From assembly GCA_963676725.1 (NCBI GenBank), contig OY781463.1, positions 1,736,001 through 1,800,000 on the forward strand: 64,000 nucleotides of DNA, given 5' to 3'. The notes beneath the pieces are model-generated. The model saw nothing but the letters and a program-made list of their open reading frames with translations, did no database searches and had not been told where the DNA came from. Numbering within the stretch: the first letter of the stretch is position 1; every line of letters starts with the position of its first letter. Shown piece after piece: positions 23,951-33,290 of the stretch. A program made the position numbers and the translations under genes. The stretch is from G963662905 sp963676725 (GTDB lineage: Bacteria > Bacteroidota > Bacteroidia > Bacteroidales > WRLA01).

Positions 23951-25423
23951 TTAGGAAAACTCTACTTGAATTTTATCTGTTACCCTCCAATCGCCGCCCT
24001 GTAATTCGGCTATTCCAGGGTTGATTGTTTTGATATTGTACTGCCCAGACCTGGGTTCCCTATTGTATTTGCATACAGGTTTTATAATGGCTTCAAAGGA
24101 ATTAAATGCCATCTGTAGCAAATCTTTATTGGGGTAAATCGAAATACGTGCTTTGCGTCCATTTGATTCAATATCAATACGAAAAAAAGTGTCTTTTGTC
24201 GCCGAATCTGTTTGATCTGCGGCATTGATTTTTATATCTTCGTAGGGAAATGGTAGAAAAGCTTGTTTAAGACTTGAGGGGGCAGCTGTTTGATTTTGCT
24301 GTTGATGAGTGTATTGATTTTGGGTATTTATACTATAATCTGGCGACGGAGTATTAATCGCTTCTGTAGATCTCCTGTTCTGGTTTGTGGGATATTGTTT
24401 GTTTAATTTAGCATTATCCAGATCATCACGAAGCATTTTATTCTCCTGATCAAGTCTATTGTTCCTGTCTTTTAATGCTTGTAATTCTCTCATAAGTTGC
24501 TCAACAGTAGCCGCTGCATTTTGATTATTTAGCAAGCCTCTGTTTCTTTTTTCCAATTGCTTAATATTGTCCAGATGAAACTGCTCTTTTTTCGTTATAG
24601 CCAGTTTACTTTTTATCAAGAAAATTATTATTAAAATAAGAGCCGCAATCACAAACAAATACCAAAACGAAAGGATTTTCTTCAAAATGGAGGTTTTTTC
24701 AATTGAACCACCAAGCGATATAATTCTACTTTTCAGATCTTTTATTTCTTTGTCTTTTTTGAGAATATGCGCATTTAAACTCTGAATGGAATCTGTATTT
24801 ATTGTTGAGCCGTTACCATCTTCAATGTTTGTTCCTTGTCCATTATGACCAACGGAATCTGTTTCTACCTCAACCGGTTTGCCATTTTGTGTTTCACCAT
24901 TGACGGATGTGCCGGGAGCCACTTCGTTTGAACTTGTATTGGTTAGCTTGCCAATTTCAACTTTTAATTCCTGAAAAATAAGATTATAGTTGGTAGGGGT
25001 AGTATTTTTTGATTGATTCTTAAATTGAGACAGTCTATAATGGTTTTTAGCTAATTCTTGGATATAAATTTGTTTATACGCATCAAATATTTTTTTACCA
25101 CTTCCATGCCAGCAATTTTTCGAATCCTTAATAAAATCCTCAGCTTTTGTTAGTAAGTCAGGACTATCCGTGTTGGTATCTATCAATTTTGAAAAATTCT
25201 TTGCGCCAGTTTTTTCGCATTGAATCCACGGTTTAACAGATTGATAATCCAACATATAAGCATAGGTAAGCTTACAGACAATGACTGGGCCTATTTTTTC
25301 AAATTGTTCTTTAGTAAGCTTAGTGTCAATTTCGTCTGCAGGCACTGAAAAAACCAAATTTGGGATGAGTAAGCTTATTGCCAAGAGTATTGGCAATAAG
25401 CTTTTAGTATAATAATTTTTCAT
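23951..25423 (-). CDS. Membrane coiled-coil protein, paralogue A
   Basis: Paralogue of the preceding entry, 490 residues, same order: signal peptide (to about 26), periplasmic domain (about 32-165; the second cysteine is a tyrosine here), a short helical segment, transmembrane helix near 248-272, coiled coil, a Gln/Asn/Thr-rich linker (TQNQYTHQQQNQT) and the same C-terminal domain (FLPFPYED to KIQVEFS). Two 91-92 bp blocks are identical to paralogue B at DNA level (24916-25006 with 23411-23501, and the block around 25096-25187 with 23591-23682), while the C-terminal domains have diverged. It follows the SrfB-like gene by 14 bp. Role unknown; likely an envelope sensor or tether. Confidence 0.75.
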   Translation of the reverse strand: MKNYYTKSLLPILLAISLLIPNLVFSVPADEIDTKLTKEQFEKIGPVIVCKLTYAYMLDYQSVKPWIQCEKTGAKNFSKLIDTNTDSPDLLTKAEDFIKDSKNCWHGSGKKIFDAYKQIYIQELAKNHYRLSQFKNQSKNTTPTNYNLIFQELKVEIGKLTNTSSNEVAPGTSVNGETQNGKPVEVETDSVGHNGQGTNIEDGNGSTINTDSIQSLNAHILKKDKEIKDLKSRIISLGGSIEKTSILKKILSFWYLFVIAALILIIIFLIKSKLAITKKEQFHLDNIKQLEKRNRGLLNNQNAAATVEQLMRELQALKDRNNRLDQENKMLRDDLDNAKLNKQYPTNQNRRSTEAINTPSPDYSINTQNQYTHQQQNQTAAPSSLKQAFLPFPYEDIKINAADQTDSATKDTFFRIDIESNGRKARISIYPNKDLLQMAFNSFEAIIKPVCKYNREPRSGQYNIKTINPGIAELQGGDWRVTDKIQVEFS

Positions 25424-25437
25424 TATATAGATACATT

Positions 25438-28400
25438 TTATTTATTATCGGTATGTAGTGTATAGGCTAAACGATTCAGCATTCCGGTTAATGGGTAGAA
25501 AAACAGGCTTTCTGCCAGGCTCTCCGTATCGGCAATATCCTCGGCTTCTTTATAAGAATGAATGCCTTGCAGCGTAAAATCATGCAGATCCTGAGAACGT
25601 ACCTTTTTGAAAATATTCCTTGATTTTTCAGAAATACCAAACAGGTTCTTAAAGTTCAGCTTTTTGTCAATTTGGTCGAAAAGCTTATAAAACTCTTCTA
25701 CATTTTGTACGACCTCTTCGATAATAATTTTATTGGAACTTATGTCGCCGAAACACAGATTCGTTTCTTTCTCATTATCCAGGGGATTTTGCATTTTTCC
25801 TCCTTCGGTGCCATTTCCAAGTAGAACACGCACCAATTCAGCCACTTTAACATCATCGACACCCTTTTTCGATAAAGCTCCTTTAGCTGTTACCTCCTTT
25901 GGATAATCATCAATGATGACATCAAGCACTCTTGTGCTTTTATTCTGCTCATCATCACCGCCATTCACTGCAGTTAAAATATACTGGAAATAATCCCTTA
26001 TTGCTTCCCTATCCAATCCCATTAAGTGGTAATTCTTTGATGCAGTTCCGGATAATAGAAGATTTCGTGGATTCTTTGTTCCTGTTGCTTTTAGAAGTTG
26101 AGCAATATGATAAACTATTGATCCAAAAAACAATAGGAAAACCAAACGAAAATCATCATCATCTTTCAAGAAATCGGAGAAATTAATGATTTTCTCCAAT
26201 TTTTTATCAGCTATATTTTTATTCTGCTCAAAAGAGAAGAAATAGCTTGCCATATCAGCGGAAGAAGCACCGGTATCTTTTAAGAGTTCAAAGATTTCTA
26301 CTTCATTGGTCAGGTTGTTTTGCTCTAATAAATCGAATATTTTTTTACCGTATCTTTGGATATAGCCATTTGTTTCCTGACTTCCATTAAATCCATCACC
26401 ATAAATTGCGTTTCCTGCATATCTGAAGGATGTCACGAAGGCCGGTTTTCCATCTCTAAGAATTACAATATCCGAAGTCCCCCCCCCAATATCAATGGAA
26501 ACACTGGGCTCAAATGCAAAAGCAATTGCCTTTTCATTTTTATAATAATTAAAAGGAGCGATGCTTTCGAGGATACTTGTAACTCTGTTGTCAATTTGGG
26601 AATTCATATCATCAGAAGCACCAAATATTTCCTTATAGCAGTCTTTCCAAAGACCCTTTAACTTATTAACCCGAGATCTTTCCATACTCACCGGATAAAA
26701 CCAAATGATATCGGTTGAAGCAAGGTCACCTCCTTCAGAAAGTACTTTATTCTTACATAAAAGCAGAAGCTCTTCGATATATTTGCTCACACGTTGTTTA
26801 TTATCCGGATCAGCAAAACCTAACCATTTTAAGTTTGTTTTAACGGTCAGATAATCTTTTACCTTATGCTTCTCATATTCAAAGCCAATATTGCAATCAG
26901 CAAAAAGTTCCGTGCCTTGCTGATAATTAACTGTTTTATTTTCTATAAGATTGGTTCTGAAAGGTGTATGGAAATCACCATTTCTAGTGAATGAAAGAGG
27001 GAGCGTTTCTTGTACCATTAAATCCTCAATCAGGCTAATGTAACGCACGGCAACACTTTTATCACCGGCATGTCTATCACGGAGAAAATGCATATGCTCT
27101 ATACTGTTATTCTCATAGGAAAAGTCACGGCCTTTCTGCTTATCTACTTTTACTCCAATATGTGTATTTGTAGTGCCAAAATCAATTGCAAAAGTAAATT
27201 TTGTTGTTCCGCTGGACTTTGGATCAAGTATTGGGATAATAGCACCACTCAAGCTATTGCCTTTCAATAAAATAACATCGAAAGTGCCTTTGTACGTATA
27301 TGCTAAAGTCCTTTGATTCGTTAGGTTTGAGCGTTGATGAGATTCGACATCTATAACTTTCTTTTCTGAGCTTTGCATCAATTGTATATCCAATTCATTT
27401 GTTTCATATTCACCCAAATGAATAAAATATTTTGTTAAGTCATTATTTGTTTTCACAAAAGGGAAAAGCCCCAGTGTAAATTTCCTATCGATAATCCTGA
27501 ACATATCAGAATCCTGAGTATTGTTATATATTCTCTGATATGTGATTTTAACACCACTTTGTACAGGTATATCTAAAAGTACTTCTACCGAATCAACCCC
27601 AACATTTCTCATTCTCAACATCTTATTATTGCGGAGCGCTTCAGCAGTATAGTATTCAAAGAACTTTTGGGTTAGAGGAAGCAGATAGTTAACTTTTTTA
27701 TCATCAGAAGCAACATAATAATGCTCCCTATCCGTGGTATAGGGAAGTTTCACAATATCATGTGTTAGAAAATCTCCAATACATAAATATGGATACGCAA
27801 TATTTTCACCCGGTAATATCCTCTCATTTATAGGTGTATGATCAAATTCAGGCACTTTAATATCATCATGCCAATCGCCGAATGCGTATTTCATCCCACG
27901 AATATTAAATGGACCATTAGGTAAGACTAATGGCCTATTCTCTATCTCAGTGCATAATGGCGATTCGATAGTAAAGCTACTATGAAAAGGTTCCGGTTTA
28001 AACTTCTTTAATGGTATTCCATTAATGATATTTAAAACAATACCCGGGCTTGCCGGCAATGTGGCATCATCATATTCAGTATTATATATCGTGTCATTAT
28101 AATTACAAATAACATCGTACAACTCATAATCATCAACTTCTAATCTTTCAGCCGTTTTATTAAGGTATTCTTGAACCTCAGGGAAGAGGTCGGCAAAGCC
28201 TAAAGATTTGCTCATGGCAAATAAATACTTTATAAAACTTTTATCTCTTCGATATAAAGCCCTGAATTTATCATCAAGCATACGATCATCCCCAAACCAA
28301 ACATCAGTATTAATAAAATCAGCACCCGGGGCAGCAAAAAACAAACTTTTAGGAGAAGTTCCCCCAATAACTTTATTTTTATATTTTAGAATAAAGATGC

Positions 28401-28833
28401 TGCTCATCCTGTTAAAATTATATTGAGCCCCATCCTGATTAAAAAACAATTCAATGGTTTCTGCAAAATGTTTATGCTCAGCACTTCCCTGATTTTTTAA
28501 CCTATTAAGTCCTTGGTTGAGATCCCATTGAACAATTTTGAGATATTGGCTATTTTGTTCAAAACCATAAAACATTTGTCCGATATCTAAGGCATCCGAT
28601 ACGAGTTTATGATTATGAGTAACCCCATCCAGTTCATTACTTGCTGCTACTTTCGCAAAAGCAGACCTTACCTGATCAATACGGGCAAAAGGACTTGGAA
28701 TCGCAGTTGGTACATGTTTTCCTGCACTTTCATCCGCGATTATTTTATCAATTACATCTTCCCCAATATCCTGACTTTTTTTCCATCCATCAAAACTTTC
28801 ACCTGTATCATGTATTCTAAAAACTTTTGACAT
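25438..28833 (-). CDS. SrfB-like giant actin/Hsp70-fold ATPase
   Basis: Cytosolic protein of 1131 residues. An N-terminal region of about 520 residues without recognised domain precedes an actin-like ATPase: phosphate-1 motif FAIDFGTTNTHIGVKVD near 548, phosphate-2 SIDIGGGTSDIVILRDG near 781, and the adenosine motif NLLLSGTASKNYHLM near 924. Length and layout match virulence-factor SrfB proteins known from Salmonella srfABC and many other bacteria, whose function is not established. The phosphate-2 glycines are encoded by nine G in a row (26479-26487). It starts 10 bp after the tubulin-like gene, so the two NTPases are likely made together. Confidence 0.88.
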   Translation of the reverse strand: MSKVFRIHDTGESFDGWKKSQDIGEDVIDKIIADESAGKHVPTAIPSPFARIDQVRSAFAKVAASNELDGVTHNHKLVSDALDIGQMFYGFEQNSQYLKIVQWDLNQGLNRLKNQGSAEHKHFAETIELFFNQDGAQYNFNRMSSIFILKYKNKVIGGTSPKSLFFAAPGADFINTDVWFGDDRMLDDKFRALYRRDKSFIKYLFAMSKSLGFADLFPEVQEYLNKTAERLEVDDYELYDVICNYNDTIYNTEYDDATLPASPGIVLNIINGIPLKKFKPEPFHSSFTIESPLCTEIENRPLVLPNGPFNIRGMKYAFGDWHDDIKVPEFDHTPINERILPGENIAYPYLCIGDFLTHDIVKLPYTTDREHYYVASDDKKVNYLLPLTQKFFEYYTAEALRNNKMLRMRNVGVDSVEVLLDIPVQSGVKITYQRIYNNTQDSDMFRIIDRKFTLGLFPFVKTNNDLTKYFIHLGEYETNELDIQLMQSSEKKVIDVESHQRSNLTNQRTLAYTYKGTFDVILLKGNSLSGAIIPILDPKSSGTTKFTFAIDFGTTNTHIGVKVDKQKGRDFSYENNSIEHMHFLRDRHAGDKSVAVRYISLIEDLMVQETLPLSFTRNGDFHTPFRTNLIENKTVNYQQGTELFADCNIGFEYEKHKVKDYLTVKTNLKWLGFADPDNKQRVSKYIEELLLLCKNKVLSEGGDLASTDIIWFYPVSMERSRVNKLKGLWKDCYKEIFGASDDMNSQIDNRVTSILESIAPFNYYKNEKAIAFAFEPSVSIDIGGGTSDIVILRDGKPAFVTSFRYAGNAIYGDGFNGSQETNGYIQRYGKKIFDLLEQNNLTNEVEIFELLKDTGASSADMASYFFSFEQNKNIADKKLEKIINFSDFLKDDDDFRLVFLLFFGSIVYHIAQLLKATGTKNPRNLLLSGTASKNYHLMGLDREAIRDYFQYILTAVNGGDDEQNKSTRVLDVIIDDYPKEVTAKGALSKKGVDDVKVAELVRVLLGNGTEGGKMQNPLDNEKETNLCFGDISSNKIIIEEVVQNVEEFYKLFDQIDKKLNFKNLFGISEKSRNIFKKVRSQDLHDFTLQGIHSYKEAEDIADTESLAESLFFYPLTGMLNRLAYTLHTDNK

Positions 28834-28843
28834 TGCTTAAAAT

Positions 28844-30310
28844 TTAATCGTGAATAATCGATTGAACAACATTTGTGAGGGAATCATTAAATAGTTTAAT
28901 GAAACGTCTTTCCCCAGCCAGTTCTCCGTCCATTTCCTTAGCTTTGACACTCAGTGCCTGTATAATTTTTTTCCCATGTGCCTTTTTAGAGAAAGTAGTA
29001 TTCTTTACCGGATAACCTTTTATGAAATCCATTAAATATTCATATTGTTGCGGGTCACTATATGGAGCAAAGGAAACATCATTGTTTTCTAGTTCTTCAA
29101 GCCATTCTGAAAAATATTTCATAAAATGGCAAAATTCATTTTCGTAAAAGGAGCTTCTAAAAAAGCCTTCTAAACCTTGTTGATGCCATGCATCTTTGCT
29201 TTCAAGACTCTTATTTAGCCCATTATGGATAAATATCTGAAGCAACTTAAGCTTTGCAAGAGGGAGGCTCATGCATTGGCGATCCTTAGCTCCAAGATCC
29301 TTCAGTTCAATTTGACGTGTATCATTTATAATACCGAATTCTTTACTAACTAGTTCGTCTGCCTTTGCATTAGTCGAACTCATGCTTCCGACATTTTCCA
29401 TAAAATCTATAATGGACAAAGCGCCTGCAAGCTCTACGAAATGCGCATTATTCTTTTGGGATGCCTTGCCATCATGATTATCATAATGATTGTCGGAATG
29501 ATCACCAATATAATAAAATGCATTGATCGAATTATTCTTAAAAATAGAATGCTCGTAATAATTCAATGCCGATTTTGCTTTAAAGAAGAATGTAGAGGAA
29601 TCAATTGTAGCTTCATCTCCATTCGGTGAAGCTAATTTAAAATAAGGCAGATAACTTATCGCTCCAATTACTGAATTTTTTATGGCTTGTGCTTGATCGA
29701 TATGATCATAGTGGGTTCTGAGGTTTTTCAACAAAAGAGGAAAACCGGCCGCACCTGTTCCTCCAAATATTGAACTCACGATAAAAATAGCATCTCCAGG
29801 ACTAAAGGATTTAGCAAATTCCTGATATTCTGCTGACTTAGCAAACTGATTAAGCACAACACTTCCAATATTGGGGTTCCCCTTAAAGCCTACCTGAAGA
29901 TTTAATTCCAGATCTTCAGGTGTATACAGCAAATCAACAAGCGCACAATCTTCATCTTTCATTGAATTATAACCAATGAATTTTTTAAAACTAGTACTTG
30001 TTGTACCATCGATCAAAAACTTAAAATTATTATTGATGGTATTGCCTGTTCCGCCAAGCAATTGTTTTAAGGTTTGTATTTCGGCAGAGAAAAAGCCTTC
30101 CCCATCTGAAAATTTTTGGATATTCTGGTATTTCAAAAGCATATCCTGTGTACGGTTGGTATCCCCATTGGCCGTATCCGGATCAATAATTATGGGTACA
30201 ACTTTATCAAAACCATCCGGTAATTGAACACCTGCTGCAAATAACATACTCATAGCCCTAAGTACCCGACTTCCGGTACCGCCTATTGCGAAAATATATA
30301 GTTTAGCCAT
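28844..30310 (-). CDS. Tubulin/FtsZ-like GTPase
   Basis: A 488-residue cytosolic protein of the tubulin superfamily. The N-terminal nucleotide-binding loop is FAIGGTGSRVLRAM (residues 7-20), and the tubulin signature GGGTG(S/T)G is represented by SSIFGGTGAAGFPLL near 180. An insertion with His and Asn (GDHSDNHYDNHDGK) follows. It is not FtsZ: the signature is altered and it has no FtsZ C-terminal tail. Makarova and Koonin (2010) described a family of FtsZ-like proteins proposed as the core of a membrane-remodelling system with vWA and OmpA-family proteins; this gene fits that setting. GTP binding is inferred from motifs. Confidence 0.88.
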   Translation of the reverse strand: MAKLYIFAIGGTGSRVLRAMSMLFAAGVQLPDGFDKVVPIIIDPDTANGDTNRTQDMLLKYQNIQKFSDGEGFFSAEIQTLKQLLGGTGNTINNNFKFLIDGTTSTSFKKFIGYNSMKDEDCALVDLLYTPEDLELNLQVGFKGNPNIGSVVLNQFAKSAEYQEFAKSFSPGDAIFIVSSIFGGTGAAGFPLLLKNLRTHYDHIDQAQAIKNSVIGAISYLPYFKLASPNGDEATIDSSTFFFKAKSALNYYEHSIFKNNSINAFYYIGDHSDNHYDNHDGKASQKNNAHFVELAGALSIIDFMENVGSMSSTNAKADELVSKEFGIINDTRQIELKDLGAKDRQCMSLPLAKLKLLQIFIHNGLNKSLESKDAWHQQGLEGFFRSSFYENEFCHFMKYFSEWLEELENNDVSFAPYSDPQQYEYLMDFIKGYPVKNTTFSKKAHGKKIIQALSVKAKEMDGELAGERRFIKLFNDSLTNVVQSIIHD

Positions 30311-30313
30311 AAT

Positions 30314-30712
30314 TTAAAAGGGATTATATTTGTTGTTTGTACTGAAAAATTTCAACACAGCCCCAAGGAGGAATGGAACGAAACTTAAAATCCCGGACCA
30401 TATAGCATATTCAAATATATATGAAGTAGCATCAGGGAATTCATCATTATCGAGAAACTCTAATAATTCATCATTTGCTAACCATACAGCCAAGCCAACT
30501 ACGAGTATAAATGATATTGGAAAAATAATCATCCATTTCCAAAATTTTGCAGGAATAGGATCCCATAAAAAATAAAAGATTAACTCAAGCAGAATGGGTA
30601 CCAGAAGGATCCCAAGAAAAGTAAATGTGTAGGCGCTACCTTCATACATTACTTCTGTGTAAGTATCGTGATAGACAAGTCTTTCGATAATACTGGCAAA
30701 TAATTCTTTCAT
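30314..30712 (-). CDS. Small integral membrane protein of the operon
   Basis: A 132-residue protein with three predicted helices (about 30-48, 59-78 and 104-123) and an acidic loop between the second and third (NDELLEFLDNDEFPD). No family recognised. It lies 4 bp after the vWA-like gene and 3 bp before the tubulin-like gene, so it belongs to the same transcript and could anchor the tubulin-like protein to the membrane. Confidence 0.75.
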   Translation of the reverse strand: MKELFASIIERLVYHDTYTEVMYEGSAYTFTFLGILLVPILLELIFYFLWDPIPAKFWKWMIIFPISFILVVGLAVWLANDELLEFLDNDEFPDATSYIFEYAIWSGILSFVPFLLGAVLKFFSTNNKYNPF

Positions 30713-30716
30713 AAAT

Positions 30717-32099
30717 TTATTTATTTATATTAATTGTAAAATGTGCATAATTACTATGTCCATTAACATTATCATAAGCCTCGACAACACTGCGCATTAA
30801 GGTATTAAAAGCAAAGGTTGATATCGTATCCGGCGGATTATCATTAGTGGTTCCGGTTTCCTCTATCCAATCGAAAGGCATGCGTTTTAAGTAGATGTTT
30901 AGGACTTCAGTTGTAAGATTATTTATCTCAACTTTAATAATATGAGTTGGCTTCTGTCCTATTTTTTTTAAATGATACTCATCATTAGCCGTGAAATCGT
31001 ATTTCTGAACAGGGATCACCTCTCTAATTTTCCAACCCTCATTCAATGTGTAATTTTGAGTATTACAAAAATAGTCATCAGCCAAAGGAAGACAGCTATA
31101 ATCAACAGCAAGATTAAAGCCAAAAGATCCTTGATTGCTCCCTCGGCTCTGCCTCTCGCAATCATCAAGAACTGTATGCAATTTATTATGCTTATCATAT
31201 TTGAAGCTACCAATTTTACCGGAATTAATTATTGTATAAGGTATAGCAGCATCGTCCATCACAAAAAAATGTGCTTCATTCATATAACCTGGCAAATGTT
31301 TTGTATTTATGGTATCCTTTGCTTGCCGAATAATACTTCTTTGACCAAAAAACAGCCAAATATAATAAGGTCTTTGTTGAGTGATCTCCTTAGGTTTATG
31401 GTCAAAAGGGTAGTAGGTGCCATTAAATTGTGAACCTAATTTTATCACTACCGTTTCAACAGGGTTTTGCTTTAATTTTCGCACAAATATATTTCTTGTT
31501 CTGCTAACTGCTTGCTCTAGTTGGGATATTGCTTCTTCAGGTCTACCATTGAGGTCAAAAATAGCATCTGTAACCATAATCCCAAGGTTTTCAGAATTGG
31601 ATTGTTCCAATACGGTCTCAAATATCAAATTCAGATCACTAGTTGTTGTGTTCCCTATATGTATGCCCTGCTGACTCAAGTTCTGCAAAAATGCTTGTAG
31701 GTTACGCGTTGTTGGATGAGCTTGGTCGTTGATATAAAAAAAACGAAAATGATCACTTTGCTGATTTGGCGTGATTAGCTCAAGATCATATAGTAACTTA
31801 TTTAATGCGGTTTTGAATTCAGTTCCTCCTTTCAGATAGCCATACATGCTGGCAGAATTTTCCAAGTAAAAATTCACGCTATCAACTGGCCTCATTTTCA
31901 TGGGCTTTGGTGCCGGGATGTTTCCAGACACAATTTGGCTATTCGTATCTACAGATTTATTGTCCCTTTCTGGTTCTCTAGACTTAGGGTTTGGCCTGCC
32001 ACAATTCGTGCATAAAGCAAGTATTCCTAGTAGTAATAAATAATTGATGTAAGTTTTGCAACATCCAAAAATATTCTTCCTTATTAAAATATTCCCCAT
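30717..32099 (-). CDS. vWA-like lipoprotein (first gene of the operon)
   Basis: A 460-residue exported protein with a hydrophobic signal (about 19-32) and a probable lipid-attachment Cys33 (LCTNCGR). A vWA-type domain covers about 72-270: VNFYLENSASMYGYL is the first strand and MIDAS loop, with Glu-Asn replacing the usual Asp, and LGIMVTDAIFDLNG is the strand with the third MIDAS aspartate. Metal binding may thus be changed. The C-terminal part looks beta-rich. As the first gene of the operon, and with a vWA domain known to accompany the FtsZ-like system, it may be the surface-facing sensor or tether. Confidence 0.82.
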   Translation of the reverse strand: MGNILIRKNIFGCCKTYINYLLLLGILALCTNCGRPNPKSREPERDNKSVDTNSQIVSGNIPAPKPMKMRPVDSVNFYLENSASMYGYLKGGTEFKTALNKLLYDLELITPNQQSDHFRFFYINDQAHPTTRNLQAFLQNLSQQGIHIGNTTTSDLNLIFETVLEQSNSENLGIMVTDAIFDLNGRPEEAISQLEQAVSRTRNIFVRKLKQNPVETVVIKLGSQFNGTYYPFDHKPKEITQQRPYYIWLFFGQRSIIRQAKDTINTKHLPGYMNEAHFFVMDDAAIPYTIINSGKIGSFKYDKHNKLHTVLDDCERQSRGSNQGSFGFNLAVDYSCLPLADDYFCNTQNYTLNEGWKIREVIPVQKYDFTANDEYHLKKIGQKPTHIIKVEINNLTTEVLNIYLKRMPFDWIEETGTTNDNPPDTISTFAFNTLMRSVVEAYDNVNGHSNYAHFTININK

Positions 32100-32700
32100 A
32101 ATACTGAATTTAATGCTTCTTAGAATAATACTTTATTGCAATAAGTAATGCCCTATTGTTTTTATCAAAACAGCTAATTTCAAACATTTTCTACATCAAT
32201 CAAAATTGCAAACCACATATGATTGACTAATATAATCATTACAAAATATTTTTTGAAATAGTATGAAGTGGCCATTTTTAGGGGTCGAACATAGTATTTT
32301 TCTGTATGAAGCTAAATTTATGGGTATAGAAATAAAAATATATCTCTTTTGAGCAGAGTACTATGTTTTTATGGTATGTATCTAAAATACAGAATTTTAG
32401 TTAAATATTTAGATGCAATCTAAATTTACTCATGTGCGATAAAAATATTGGATTTTATAAAAATGCATTTTATGCTTGAGAATGGCATAAAATTTCAAAT
32501 TATCTAGCTGTACAAGCTTCAAGGCTACTATTCATACTATTTTCGCGGAGCGCTCTATGCAAATCTAGGGGGTAAAATAGTTATACTAAACTTTGTCAAC
32601 GGTTCTTATCTGGCCTAAAAATTTGTTTATCCATTTTGCAAATACAATCTTATAATAAACTGATTATAAACGTGTAATACTTCATTTTTTAGTTCGATAA
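32100..32700. other. 601 bp AT-rich stretch upstream of the 14-gene operon
   Basis: No convincing gene. It must contain the promoter of the 32099-13811 operon near its left end. An imperfect inverted repeat (CATAGTAT near 32289 and GTACTATG near 32359) is visible. I found no clear Bacteroidota -7/-33 pair. Confidence 0.45.
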
Positions 32701-32919
32701 CTACTCTTGTTTTCTTGTGTATGGCCGGACTGTAAAATTCATGGCTTCGAAGATATTTTTTGATTGCTTGTAGGTTCGGTGCAAAGCGTCCTGTAGATTT
32801 TCTCCTTTTAAATATAATGGAACGTAGGAGTGAAGCTTTGCATTAATTTCTCTTTTTGAACTATTGTGGATCATAAACTGGTTTTCCCCTGTTGCTTCAG
32901 GTTTGATCGTATATATTGA

Positions 32920-33172
32920 CCTCTTGAAATGCAAGGTATACGGACTCCATTATTCCTCACTTCTGTATCGTCATAAATCCCGAAAGCCCATAAACAGCTT
33001 CATTTTCATAAAGACTTACATTGTTTCGGCTAGTAGCGAATAAAAGCTGCTAAAAGGCAAATTTCATTGGAGTCTTATTATCTTTTAACTGAACAAAGAC
33101 ACTCTCTTGTCGCTTATGTCACTTTGTTTTTTTCTTCCCAACATTCTTCAAACCTCTCAATAAGTGCATATA
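32920..33172 (+). repeat. Dispersed ~210-250 bp repeat, copy A
   Basis: Closely similar to 34226-34430 and 46446-46688. The shared core starts CTTCTGTATCGTCATAAAT and runs past a CACTCTCTT-GTCGCTTATGTC stretch to AATAAGTG. Copies A and C also share about 40 bp before the core. On the minus strand the core has a short conserved frame reading SLYENEAVYGLSGFMTIQK, but no start or full gene. Confidence 0.75.
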
Positions 33173-33290
33173 TATTGTTCCGGAATAGAGTTCAATATTT
33201 ATGCTGAGTTTATTAAAGCATGGACTCATCGGCTGGTCTTGTTCCGAAGCCTCGGAACTCATAGTCCTATTTATTATGCGCCAATTTTCA

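Noticed and set aside
28844..30310. Cell-division FtsZ
   Set aside because: Altered signature loop, insertions, no C-terminal peptide and no division-cluster neighbours.
32701..32934. 77-residue minus-strand frame
   Set aside because: Starts only with TTG inside the shared flank of repeat copies A and C; the first ATG would leave 57 residues. No family seen.
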